Origin: DASRIA01 sp035650255
GTDB lineage: Bacteria > Actinomycetota > Thermoleophilia > Solirubrobacterales > JBBDJG01
Assembly (NCBI GenBank): GCA_035650255.1
Contig: DASRIA010000052.1
Coordinates: 1 to 64,000 of the forward strand
Direction: 5' to 3'
Length of the DNA: 64,000 bases
Shown: in pieces, positions 1-7,607 of the stretch
How the letters are laid out: the number at the start of each line of letters is the position of its first letter
Numbering within the stretch: position 1 is the first letter of the stretch
Notes under the pieces: generated by a model
Told to the model about the DNA's origin: nothing
Seen by the model: only the letters and a program-made list of their open reading frames with translations
Databases searched by the model: none
Made by a program: the position numbers and the translations under genes

Positions 1-122
1 AGCCCGGTGCGGCGCGCGATCTCGGCGCGTGAGATCAGCCCCTGGTCGCGCAGCGCGTGGATCACCCGCAGCCGGTTCAGGCGGCGCAGCGATTCAAGAG
101 AGCCGGCTCGACCCGAGGCCAT
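1..122 (-). CDS. ROK-family transcriptional regulator, N-terminal part only
   Basis: The frame opens at ATG 122-120 and runs off the left edge after 40 codons. The visible part is a winged-helix head containing SLRRLNRLRVIHALRDQG followed by ISRAEIARRTG. That is the usual DNA-binding N-terminus of ROK repressors of the NagC/XylR type, in which a sugar-kinase-like sensor domain follows; that domain would lie outside the window. Family members usually repress sugar uptake or catabolism genes. A xylose-type importer lies at 53.3-56.5 kb, but nothing in the sequence links the two. A MarR-type protein is the main alternative, but the SLRRLNRLRVI opening is typical of ROK. Confidence 0.72.
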   Translation of the reverse strand, partial: MASGRAGSLESLRRLNRLRVIHALRDQGLISRAEIARRTG

Positions 123-131
123 GGCGCGAGC

Positions 132-160
132 ATCAGACAGGAACCGCGATGCTTTGTCAA
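132..160 (-). promoter_or_regulatory. Candidate sigma-70-type promoter of the ROK gene, near-leaderless
   Basis: Read on the minus strand there is a perfect TTGACA (160-155), a 17-bp spacer and TCTGAT (137-132) as the -10 box. Only 9 bp separate the -10 box from the ATG. Transcription would therefore start about 0-3 nt before the start codon, giving a leaderless or nearly leaderless mRNA. No Shine-Dalgarno sequence is visible, which fits. The rest of the gap to the next gene at 301 shows only an AT-richer patch at about 195-245. Confidence 0.5.
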
Positions 161-300
161 GGCTTCGAACGAACCCTGCGGTTCCCGGACGGATATTGGG
201 CGCATTGTGACTTTGTTTGTCCTGTCCCCAAATAAACCGCTTAAGTAGGCGGGGAGGCGCGCGACGATTGCGGGGACGCTCGCTGCGGGAGACTGGCGTC

Positions 301-1917
301 GTGGAGAACGCGCTGATCGCCGACCGGCTCGAGGCGTTCGCGTCGCTGCTCGAGCTCGCCGAGGCGAACCCGTACACGGCGCGCGCCTACCGGCGGGCGG
401 CGGAGACGATCCGCTCGGCCCCGATCGCGGTCGCCGAGCTCGTGCGCTCCGGGCAGGTGCGGCGGCTGCGTGGGATCGGGCCGGGCATCGAGGCGCGGTT
501 GCGGGAGCTGGTCGAGACCGGTGAGATCGCCGAGCTCGCGGAGCTGGAGCACGAGTTCGTCCCAGACCTCGTGGGTTTCGGCCGCTATCTCGGACTGAGT
601 GCGAAGCGGTCGGTCGAGCTGGCGAATGCGCTCGACGTGCGCACCGCCGATGAACTGCGCGCGGCGGCCGCCGCAGGCCGGCTGGCCACCGTTCCAGGGA
701 TCGGGCCCAAGACCGAAACCCGCCTCCGCGAGGCGCTGGCGCGCGAGGGCGACCCGCGCCCGAGGCGCGGTCTGCTGCTCAACGATGCGTGGCAGCTCGT
801 GGGAGGCATCGCGGATGCGCTGGACGGGGAGGCCGCCGGCGATGTCCGGCGGTGGCGCGACTCCTGCGAGGTGCTGGCGGTCGTCTGCCCTGCGTCCGAT
901 CCGCGTCCGGCATTGGAACGCTTCGCCCGCTTGCCGCAGGTCGTGGCGCTGGTCGAAGCGGAAGAGCGCCGCGCCGTGGGAGTGACGATCGAGGGCGTGC
1001 CGGTCGAGCTCGTGACCACCGAGCCGGAGCGGTTCGGCACGGCGCTCCTGCGCGCGACGGGATCGCCGGCGTATGTCGCAGGGCTCGAACCTCTGCCGGA
1101 CGCTCCCGACGAACAAGCGGTCTTCCGGGCGCTGGGCGTCCCGTGGTGCCCGCCGGAGCTGCGCGAGGAACCGTTCCGCGGCGAGCCGCCCGACCTCGTC
1201 GAGCTGAACGACATACGTGGCGACCTCCACTCGCACACGACCTGGTCGGATGGCAGGGCGAGCGCCGAGGAGATGGGCCGCGCGGCGCAGGAGCGCGGAT
1301 ATGAGTACCTCGCGATCTGCGATCACACGCCCGCAGTCGGCGCCGTCCGCGGACTCACCGCTGACGAAGTGCGCCGTCAGGCCGAGGAGATCGCAGCGGC
1401 AAACGAGCTGCTTGCACCGTTCCGTGTGCTGCGGGGGATCGAGTGCGACATCCTGCCGGACGGGCGCCTGGACCTGCCGGACGACGTCCTCGCGGAGCTG
1501 GAGTGGGTGCAGGCCAGTGTTCATGGAGGCCAGCGGATGCCGCGGGCGGAAATGACGAAGCGGGTGGAGGAGGCGCTGCGCAACCCGTTCGTGCGATGCC
1601 TCAGTCATCCGATGGGTCGCTACATCAACCGGCGCCCGGAGAACTCACTCGACCTGGACCGCATATTCGAAGTTGCGCTGGAGGAGCGGGTCGCGCTCGA
1701 GGTCAATGGCCTGCCCCTCCGCCTCGACCTCAGCGGCGAGCATGTCCGCGATGCCCTGCAGGCGGGCGTGCCGATCGTCTGCTCGACCGATGCACACTCC
1801 GTGCGGGGGTTGGACAACATGAGGTTCGCGGTGGCCACGGCCCGTCGCGGCCGGGCCACCGCTGCCGACGTGCTCAATACTCGACCGCTGGAGTCGATCC
1901 TGAGACGTCAGAACTGA
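301..1917 (+). CDS. PolX-like protein: helix-hairpin-helix and degenerate nucleotidyltransferase region with intact PHP phosphoesterase domain
   Basis: The 538-residue protein has the layout of bacterial family X DNA polymerase. Residues 1-150 carry the lyase-like and HhH elements (LRGIGPGIEARL, VPGIGPKTETRL). The nucleotidyltransferase palm follows, then a C-terminal PHP domain from about residue 300. The PHP metal site is complete: LHSHTTWSDG (first His near 310), CDHTP, GIECDI, SVHGG, SHPMGR, EVNG and STDAHS. The palm motif, normally GSxRR followed by DxD, reads GDVRRWRDSCEVLAVV near residue 180, so both aspartates are gone. The third acidic position is VEL instead of VDL. Polymerase activity is therefore unlikely, while PHP phosphoesterase or nuclease activity should persist. 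GTG 301 was chosen because GGGAG lies upstream; an in-frame extension to 217 has no support. Confidence 0.85.
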   Translation: MENALIADRLEAFASLLELAEANPYTARAYRRAAETIRSAPIAVAELVRSGQVRRLRGIGPGIEARLRELVETGEIAELAELEHEFVPDLVGFGRYLGLSAKRSVELANALDVRTADELRAAAAAGRLATVPGIGPKTETRLREALAREGDPRPRRGLLLNDAWQLVGGIADALDGEAAGDVRRWRDSCEVLAVVCPASDPRPALERFARLPQVVALVEAEERRAVGVTIEGVPVELVTTEPERFGTALLRATGSPAYVAGLEPLPDAPDEQAVFRALGVPWCPPELREEPFRGEPPDLVELNDIRGDLHSHTTWSDGRASAEEMGRAAQERGYEYLAICDHTPAVGAVRGLTADEVRRQAEEIAAANELLAPFRVLRGIECDILPDGRLDLPDDVLAELEWVQASVHGGQRMPRAEMTKRVEEALRNPFVRCLSHPMGRYINRRPENSLDLDRIFEVALEERVALEVNGLPLRLDLSGEHVRDALQAGVPIVCSTDAHSVRGLDNMRFAVATARRGRATAADVLNTRPLESILRRQN

Positions 1918-2080
1918 AGGACCGTTTCTCGCTCTGAACCCGAGCGGCCCAGGCTTCTCCCAGATCGCATTCGACACGCCGACCCGGCCCGAGGTCCTGC
2001 GCGAGCGATGGTTGCCCCATCAACTCCACGACTCCGGACGTGGGCTCAAGTCCCGGCCGCCATCGTCCGATCCTGAAGTC

Positions 2081-3052
2081 ATGCCAGCCGACTCGGCAAT
2101 GGCCCCCGTGGGCGGACACCGCCTGGTCACCCGCAGCGACTTCGACGGACTCGTGTGTGCCGCGCTGCTGAAGGAACTCGGGATGCTCGACGACATCCTG
2201 TTCGTCCATCCCAAGGACGTGCAGGACGGCAAAGTCGAGCTGACGGCCAACGACATCACGACGAACCTGCCGTACAGCCCCGAGGTCGCGCTCTCGTTCG
2301 ACCATCACAGCTCAGAGAACCTCCGCGTCATCGAAGACGCCGGCAACCGCGTCGCGATCTCGAGCGCGGACTCGGCGGCACGCGTGGTCTACGAGCACTT
2401 CGGCGGAGCGGAGCGCTTCCCCCGCGTGAGCGAGGAGATCATGGAGGCCGTCGACAAGGCCGACGCCGCGAAGTTCAACGAAAGCGAGATCCTCGATCCG
2501 CATGGCTGGATCCTGCTCAGCTTCCTGATGGACCCGCGCACCGGGCTGGGCCGCTTCCGCGAGTTCCGCATCTCCAACTACGAGCTCATGATGCAGCTGA
2601 TCGACCTCTGCCTCGATCACACCGTCGATGAGATCCTCGAGCATCCGGACGTCGCCGAGCGGGTCGCGCTCTACCGGGAGCACGCCCTGGCGGCAAAGGA
2701 GCAGATCCTGCGCTGCTCGAGGGTGCACGGCCGTGTGGTCGAGCTCGACCTCCGCGACGAGGAGGTCATTCACCCGACCAACCGCTTCATGATCTACGCG
2801 CTCCATCCCAATTGCACCGTCTCGGTGCATGTTCTTTGGGGCCTCCGCCGGCAAAACACGGTGTTTGCGGTCGGGCGCTCGATCATCGACCGCTCGTCGA
2901 CATTCAACATCGGTCGGCTGATGCTCTCCTATGGCGGTGGCGGTCACGCCGCGGCCGGGACCTGCCAGATCGACAACGATCGTGCCGACGGCATCCGCGC
3001 CGAGATCGTGGACACGATCGAAGCCGCCGAGCGCCACCCGGCGACCGCCTGA
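2081..3052 (+). CDS. DHH-family phosphoesterase (exopolyphosphatase-like)
   Basis: The protein of about 323 residues contains the DHH superfamily signatures: an early acidic DFDG motif near residue 22, the DHH triad in FDHHSSE near residue 74, and a C-terminal DHHA1 glycine motif, GGGGHAAAGTCQI, near residue 287. These bind two metal ions and hydrolyse phosphodiester or phosphoanhydride bonds. NrnA oligoribonucleases and exopolyphosphatases share this plan, so the substrate cannot be assigned from sequence. ATG 2081 is preferred because the conserved part begins shortly after it; ATG 2099 is possible, and the open extension back to 2012 looks non-coding. No operon partner overlaps it. Confidence 0.82.
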   Translation: MPADSAMAPVGGHRLVTRSDFDGLVCAALLKELGMLDDILFVHPKDVQDGKVELTANDITTNLPYSPEVALSFDHHSSENLRVIEDAGNRVAISSADSAARVVYEHFGGAERFPRVSEEIMEAVDKADAAKFNESEILDPHGWILLSFLMDPRTGLGRFREFRISNYELMMQLIDLCLDHTVDEILEHPDVAERVALYREHALAAKEQILRCSRVHGRVVELDLRDEEVIHPTNRFMIYALHPNCTVSVHVLWGLRRQNTVFAVGRSIIDRSSTFNIGRLMLSYGGGGHAAAGTCQIDNDRADGIRAEIVDTIEAAERHPATA

Positions 3053-3122
3053 CCGAACTCCTTTCCGTCCGCCCTGTCAACACTCGGCCCTTGCGGTCGA
3101 TCCTCGCAGGCCGGCGCGCGAC

Positions 3123-3722
3123 TCATCGACACGAGGGCGTTCGCCGCTCGTAGGCCCGTCGCAGCGCCTCGGCCGACATCCCCAGCACGAACGCGACTGC
3201 CAGGCCGATCGCGAGCGGCTTCCAGATCGAGTCGCGGAAGCTGTTACCGCCGATGAATCCGAGCAGCGCCGTGTATGTCGCCCAGGCGAATGCCGCGAAC
3301 GTGTCGGCGACGAGGAACCGCCGGTAAGGGTAGTGGGCTGTGCCGCACGCGAACGTCGTGACGCTGCGTCCGCCGGGAATGAAGCGGCCCATGATCACGA
3401 TCGTCCCGCCGCGCGTCGTCATCTGGCGCTGTGCGCGGCGGTACAGGTCCCGGGCCGAGTCGCTGCGCAGCAGGCGCTCGGCGAGCTGCGGGCCGAACCT
3501 GCGACCGGAGAAGTAGAAGAGGTTGTCGCCCAGGATGCCGCCGAGCGCCCCGGCCAGGATCACGAGCAGGATGCTGAGACCCCCGTTTGCCGCCAGGATG
3601 CCCGCCGTGATCATGGCGGTGTCGCCCGGGGCGACGGGTACGAAGTCGTCCACGAAGACGATGCCGATCAGGACGAAGTAGGTGGCGGGGCTGCTGCTGA
3701 CGACGTCGAGGAGGAAGTGCAC
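3123..3722 (-). CDS. DedA-family integral membrane protein
   Basis: The 199-residue protein has the DedA/SNARE-associated topology: an N-terminal re-entrant segment with VDDFVPVAPGDTAMITAG, glycine-rich membrane stretches (GALGGILGDNLFYFSGRRFG), and the conserved RFIPGGRSVTTFACGT motif where DedA proteins have FxPxxR. Family members flip phospholipids or undecaprenyl phosphate and support membrane homeostasis and pH or drug tolerance. It starts at GTG 3722 and is transcribed opposite to both neighbours. A perfect 11-bp palindrome (GAAACTGTTTC, 3726-3736) sits just before the start codon and may be a regulatory site. Confidence 0.88.
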   Translation of the reverse strand: MHFLLDVVSSSPATYFVLIGIVFVDDFVPVAPGDTAMITAGILAANGGLSILLVILAGALGGILGDNLFYFSGRRFGPQLAERLLRSDSARDLYRRAQRQMTTRGGTIVIMGRFIPGGRSVTTFACGTAHYPYRRFLVADTFAAFAWATYTALLGFIGGNSFRDSIWKPLAIGLAVAFVLGMSAEALRRAYERRTPSCR

Positions 3723-3805
3723 CCCGAAACTGTTTCAACAAGTCCCGGGGCGGGCGTCACGGCTCTGCGCTCCCGGAAATCGTGGGCTGACCGTCGAGCT
3801 CGTAA

Positions 3806-4597
3806 GTGTGCGACTGTGACGTGATGGTCCGGAAGGCGAGAAGCGAGAGGCATGCCCCGGCGTCCCTCGAGAGTGAGCACACCCCGGACGGCGTGCAGGC
3901 GCGGCTGCAGAGCAAGCCGTCTCCGAGTTATCTGCAGGACTTCATCTACGGCGCGATCGACGGGGCGGTCACGACGTTCGCGGTCGTGGCCGGGGTGCAG
4001 GGGGCGAACCTCGACGAGACCGTGGTGATCATCCTGGGAGGGGCCAACCTGATCGCGGACGGCTTCAGCATGGCCGTCAGCAACTTCCTCGGCTCCCGCG
4101 CCGCGCGCCAGCAGCGCGAGCGGGCCCGGCGCGAGGAGCGGCATCACATCCAGATGGTCCCGGAGGGAGAGCGGGAGGAGGTCCGCCAGATCTTCGCGGC
4201 GAAGGGCTTCGAGGGCGAGGACCTCGAGCGGGTGGTCGAGGTGATCACCTCCGACCCGGATTTGTGGACCGACACGATGATGAGCGAGGAGCTGGGCTTC
4301 GGCGGAACGGAGCCGAACGAGCTCCGCGCCGCGCTCGCGACCTTCACGGCTTTCCTAGCGGTCGGCTTCCTGCCCCTGGCCGTGTTCGCGCTCGACCTCG
4401 TCACGCCGGGGAGCATCGACGGCGCGTTCACGTGGAGCGCAGTGATGACCGGCATCGCGTTCTTGGTCGTCGGCGCGATGAAGGCCCGGTTCGTCGACCA
4501 GGGATGGCTGCGCGCCGCCCTCGAGACCCTTGCGGTCGGGGGCCTCGCAGCCGGGCTTGCCTACGCGGCCGGCGCGCTGCTCCAGAACGTGGCCTGA
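3806..4597 (+). CDS. VIT1/CCC1-family transporter (iron/manganese type)
   Basis: The protein of about 263 residues matches the VIT1/CCC1 family. The first membrane helix carries YLQDFIYGAIDGAVTTFAVV, the second has GGANLIADGFSMAVSNFLGS, and a cytosolic helical insert rich in acidic and basic residues follows (EERHHIQMVPEGEREEVRQI). Two or three C-terminal helices complete it. In plant and yeast members this fold exports Fe2+ or Mn2+ from the cytosol; the bacterial role is probably metal export. GTG 3806 gives the longest form, and ATG 3824 is equally plausible because conserved sequence starts only near residue 36. It stands alone between DedA and a DUF1697 gene. Confidence 0.85.
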   Translation: MCDCDVMVRKARSERHAPASLESEHTPDGVQARLQSKPSPSYLQDFIYGAIDGAVTTFAVVAGVQGANLDETVVIILGGANLIADGFSMAVSNFLGSRAARQQRERARREERHHIQMVPEGEREEVRQIFAAKGFEGEDLERVVEVITSDPDLWTDTMMSEELGFGGTEPNELRAALATFTAFLAVGFLPLAVFALDLVTPGSIDGAFTWSAVMTGIAFLVVGAMKARFVDQGWLRAALETLAVGGLAAGLAYAAGALLQNVA

Positions 4598-4822
4598 GCG
4601 GGGGCGAATTCCGGCCCGCGAGCGCCGGAAGCGCTCTGCCTTTCTCAGCCGGTCGGCCATGACAGCCTCCGCCACATAGTTGTTCAGCTCCGAGTTCACG
4701 CCCCGGAGCATTGCTCGGCAGCGGGCCCGCGAAAAGGCGGCCACCTTGCGTCTCGCCGTGTGGATACCCGCACCGGTGGAGCGCCTCGGCCGCCTGCTCG
4801 GAAGCTGCCTAGACTCCGCCCG

Positions 4823-5356
4823 ATGACTCGCTATGCCGCTTTCCTGCGCGGGATCAACGTCGGCGGGCGCAAGGCCGGCGGCGCACAGCTGCGCACCGCC
4901 TTCGAGGAGCTCGGCTTCGACGACGTCGCCACCTTCCGCGCGAGCGGCAACGTCGTGTTCGACGCATCCCGCAAGGTGGACGCGGCGGCGATCGAGCGGG
5001 GGCTTGCGAAGGTGCTCGGGTTCGACGTCGCGGTGTTCCTGCGCACGGCCCGCGAGATCGAGGCGATCGCCTCGCACCAGCCGTTCAACGCGCGGCGGCT
5101 GAAAGCCTCGAAGGGAAAGCTCCAGGTCGCGGTCCTGGCAAGGAAGCCGGCCTCCGCTGCGCGGAAGCGCATGCTCGCCCTCCAGAGCGACGACGACCTG
5201 TTCGCATTCGAGGGTCGCGAGCTCTACTGGCTACCGAGCGGGGGCCTGATGGACTCGGCCGTCGGCATGAAGGGCATCACCGACGTGCTGGGCTCGAACA
5301 CCGTGCGGACGAAAGGGACGATCGAGCAGCTCGCAGCGAAGTTCTTCGCGGGCTAG
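4823..5356 (+). CDS. DUF1697 family protein
   Basis: The 177-residue protein opens with TRYAAFLRGINVGGRK, the signature of DUF1697 proteins, followed by the conserved ELGFDDVATFRASGNVVFD block and a C-terminal KGTIEQLAAKFF helix. The family is widespread in actinobacteria and has no established function. ATG 4823 is the start because the conserved motif begins at residue 2; an open extension to 4760 shows no homologous sequence. Its TAG stop shares the tetranucleotide CTAG with the stop of the convergent cupin gene. Confidence 0.85.
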   Translation: MTRYAAFLRGINVGGRKAGGAQLRTAFEELGFDDVATFRASGNVVFDASRKVDAAAIERGLAKVLGFDVAVFLRTAREIEAIASHQPFNARRLKASKGKLQVAVLARKPASAARKRMLALQSDDDLFAFEGRELYWLPSGGLMDSAVGMKGITDVLGSNTVRTKGTIEQLAAKFFAG

Positions 5357-5682
5357 TCCCAGTCGCTGCGGGGCGGCGAGAACACGTCGACCACGACGGC
5401 GCCCTCGGAGCCGGCGTGGCCGCTGTGCACGACGTTCGGCGCGATGCACCACGTCTCGTCGGGCCCGAGCGTCCGCTCCTCGTCGCCGACGCGCAGCGTC
5501 AGCTCACCCTTCAGCACCATCCCCAGCTGCTCGTTCTCGTGGCTGTGCTCGGCGACGATTGCGCCGGGGTCGAGCTCGACCACCGCCATCGTGATCCGCT
5601 CGCCGTGCAGCGGGCGCCCGGTGATCCCCTCGAAGAGCTGCCTGGGCCGGATCTGCTCGAGCTTGTCGAAAGCCTCGCTCAT
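5353..5682 (-). CDS. Small cupin-domain protein
   Basis: The 109-residue protein is a single conserved beta-barrel cupin. Motif 1 reads GAIVAEHSHENEQLGMVLKGE, with two His and a Glu as likely metal ligands, and motif 2 region reads GPDETWCIAPNVVHSGHAG with the fourth ligand histidine. Such proteins include small metal-dependent isomerases, dioxygenases and sugar-binding proteins, so the reaction is open. The ATG (5682-5680) overlaps the TGA of the upstream SnoaL-like gene in an ATGA arrangement, indicating translational coupling, and the two probably act together. Confidence 0.85.
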   Translation of the reverse strand: MSEAFDKLEQIRPRQLFEGITGRPLHGERITMAVVELDPGAIVAEHSHENEQLGMVLKGELTLRVGDEERTLGPDETWCIAPNVVHSGHAGSEGAVVVDVFSPPRSDWD

Positions 5683-6086
5683 GCCGCTCCCATCTGCTGC
5701 ATCGCACCAAGCAGGTTCGCCGTGTTCCAATGCTCCACGATCAGGCCGTCCTGCACGCGCACGATGTCGATCACGTCGATCGTCACGCGCCGCCCGGTTG
5801 GCGGCACTCCCAGGAACTCGCCGTCATGCGTGCCGGTGAACGACTTGCGCGTCACGACCTTGTCGCCTTCCGCGACCTGGTCGTGGATGACGGCGTCGTG
5901 ATCCGAAAACCCGGCGCGGATCATCGAGAAGATGGCCTTCGCGCCGTCGAGCCCGGACGGCAGCCCCGGGAGGCTGGAGTGGTCGACGAGGTCCGGGGCG
6001 ATGAAATTGCCCGCGGCGTCGATGTTCCCCTTGTTCTGCACTTCCTCGACGAAGGCCTGGACCACCGCCTTCGAGTCGTTGGGCAT
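5679..6086 (-). CDS. SnoaL-like ester cyclase / NTF2-fold protein
   Basis: The 135-residue protein is a SnoaL-type member of the NTF2-like fold. Typical elements are AVVQAFVEEVQNKGNIDAA, APDLVDHSS, the middle strand DKVVTRKSFTGTHDGEFLG, and VPPTGRRVTIDVIDIVRVQDG followed by IVEHWN. The family includes polyketide cyclases and many uncharacterised small-molecule enzymes. The start is well supported: a perfect AGGAGG lies 6 nt upstream of ATG 6086. It is the first gene of a two-gene minus-strand operon with the cupin, joined by a 4-bp overlap, and diverges from the P450 operon 52 bp away. Confidence 0.85.
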   Translation of the reverse strand: MPNDSKAVVQAFVEEVQNKGNIDAAGNFIAPDLVDHSSLPGLPSGLDGAKAIFSMIRAGFSDHDAVIHDQVAEGDKVVTRKSFTGTHDGEFLGVPPTGRRVTIDVIDIVRVQDGLIVEHWNTANLLGAMQQMGAA

Positions 6087-6138
6087 GGCGCCTCCTCTCG
6101 CTGGTGAGGGTGTCGGGCAGACTCTAAACTCCGGCGCC

Positions 6139-6258
6139 ATGGATCCGATCGTGCTGAAGCCCGGCGGAGGAAAGACGATCAGCGTCGCAGGCAACGACGT
6201 CCTCTTCAAGGCCGTCGTGGCGCGGCTGGCGGCGAAGTACGACATGGAGCTTGCGTGA
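6139..6258 (+). CDS. 39-residue cupin-like N-terminal fragment, coupled to the P450
   Basis: A short frame from ATG 6139 encodes LKPGGGKTISVAGNDVLFKA and a charged tail. The first half resembles the opening strands of small cupin proteins (pattern G-E-T-x-x-x-x-G-x-x-x-x-F-K-A), but the metal-binding strands are missing. Its TGA overlaps the GTG start of the P450 as GTGA, so ribosomes could re-initiate directly into the P450. It may be a remnant of a cupin kept as a translational leader, or a true small protein; codon use looks like that of its neighbours. No clear Shine-Dalgarno sequence precedes it. Confidence 0.55.
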   Translation: MDPIVLKPGGGKTISVAGNDVLFKAVVARLAAKYDMELA

Positions 6259-7607
6259 GCGCCGGCGCGCTGCCTCCCGGGCCGCCGCTGCCGCGCTTCC
6301 TGCAGACGCTCGCCTTCGTGTTCGCCCCGGCGCCCTTCCTCGACGCCTGCCGCCGGCGGTACGGCGACGTGGTCACGATGGGCACGCTGTTCGACTCGAA
6401 GTTCGTGATGGTCTTCGATCCGGAGGCCGTGAAGCAGCTCTTCCGCGGGCCGCACGAGCAGCTGCGCGCGGGTGAGGCGAACGCCCCCCTGGGGCCGGTG
6501 CTGGGATCGCGTTCGGTCCTGTTGCTGGACGGCGCCGAGCACCTGCGCCAGCGGCGGCTGATGCTCCCGTCGTTCCACGGCGAGCGCATGCGCGAGTACG
6601 AGCAGGTGATGACTGCGGCGGCGGACCGCACGATCGACTCCTGGCCGGTGGGCGAGTCGTTCCCGCTCCTGCCCGCGATGCAGTCGCTGACGCTCGACGT
6701 GATCATGCACGCGGTGTTCGGGGTCGAAGAGGGCCCGCAGCAGGAGGAGCTGAAGCGGCGCGTGCGCACCATGCTCGACCCGGTCGGCAACCGCGCCGTG
6801 ATCCTCTTGATGATGCTGTCCGGCGGCCGCATCGGCATCGGCGGGCGGATGGAGCGCTTTGCCCGCCAGCGGCAGGCCGTCGACGAGATGATCTATGCGG
6901 AGATCGCGCGGCGCCGCGCCGCCGAGGACCTCGAGGAGCGCACGGACGTGCTGTCGATGCTGCTGCTCGCGCGCGATGAGGACGGCGAGGCGATGACGGA
7001 CGCCGAGCTGCGCGACGAGCTCGTGACCCTGCTGGTCGCCGGTCACGAGACGACCGCGACCGGCCTGGCATGGGCGTTCGAGGAGCTGCTGCGCAACGCG
7101 GCGGTGCGCGAGCGCACGCAGGCGGCCGTCGCCGAGCGAGACACCGCGTACCTGGACGCAGTGGTGAAGGAGACGCTCCGGCGCCGCACGGTGGTGCCCG
7201 GTGTCGGCCGAGTGGTGCGCGGCGAGCCGTTCGAGCTGAACGGCTACACGATCCCGGTCGGCATCGAGATCAATCCCTCGATCGCCGGCATCCATCGCCG
7301 GGCCGACCGCTACCCGGACCCGGCCGAGTTCCGGCCCGAGCGCTTCCTTGGCCCCGATGCGCCCGACACCTATACCTGGATACCGTTCGGCGGCGGCACG
7401 CGCCGCTGCCTCGGGGCCAGCTTCGCCACGTTCGAGATGCGCACCGTGATCGCGCGCGTGCTCGAGCGGACCGACCTGGCGACCACGGGGCGGCCGGAGA
7501 AGGGCGTGCGCAAGGGCGTCACGATCGTCCCCCGCAAAGGCGTACGCGTCAGGCAGCGAAGCGCGCCGCGCCCCGCCTCAACCGTGGCGCTCGCAGAAGT
7601 CGCGTAG
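6255..7607 (+). CDS. Cytochrome P450 (first of two paralogues)
   Basis: The 450-residue protein is a soluble class I-type P450. It shows the I-helix oxygen-binding motif AGHETTATGLAW (about residue 262), the K-helix ExxR as ETLRRR (Glu306, Arg309), the PERF-like segment FRPERFLGP, and the haem loop FGGGTRRCLGASFA with ligand Cys385. It should hydroxylate a hydrophobic substrate using ferredoxin or flavodoxin partners that are not encoded nearby. It closely resembles the P450 at 20.2-21.5 kb. The C-terminus carries about 25 extra low-complexity residues. Its last 30 bp overlap the convergent hydrolase-like gene. GTG 6255 overlaps the preceding short frame. Confidence 0.95.
   Translation: MSAGALPPGPPLPRFLQTLAFVFAPAPFLDACRRRYGDVVTMGTLFDSKFVMVFDPEAVKQLFRGPHEQLRAGEANAPLGPVLGSRSVLLLDGAEHLRQRRLMLPSFHGERMREYEQVMTAAADRTIDSWPVGESFPLLPAMQSLTLDVIMHAVFGVEEGPQQEELKRRVRTMLDPVGNRAVILLMMLSGGRIGIGGRMERFARQRQAVDEMIYAEIARRRAAEDLEERTDVLSMLLLARDEDGEAMTDAELRDELVTLLVAGHETTATGLAWAFEELLRNAAVRERTQAAVAERDTAYLDAVVKETLRRRTVVPGVGRVVRGEPFELNGYTIPVGIEINPSIAGIHRRADRYPDPAEFRPERFLGPDAPDTYTWIPFGGGTRRCLGASFATFEMRTVIARVLERTDLATTGRPEKGVRKGVTIVPRKGVRVRQRSAPRPASTVALAEVA

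Noticed and set aside
241..1608. Long minus-strand open frame opposite the PolX/PHP gene
   Set aside because: It is the antisense shadow of a GC-rich coding region; composition is Arg/Pro-rich with no recognisable domain, while the plus frame has clear motifs.
2043..2065. A tRNA-like T-arm GGGCTCAAGTCCC followed by CCGCCATCG
   Set aside because: The possible acceptor partner starts at about 2006, giving only 60 nt, too short for a tRNA, and no D-arm or anticodon stem fits.
3726..3736. Palindrome GAAACTGTTTC at the DedA start as a proven operator
   Set aside because: It is noted in the DedA entry, but its short length and single copy do not support a stronger claim.
4622..4771. Minus-strand stretch resembling a ribbon-helix-helix protein (SELNNYVAEAVMADRL)
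   Set aside because: There is no separate start with a ribosome site and it is joined to a non-coding-looking shadow frame; it may be a decayed remnant but is not supported as a gene.
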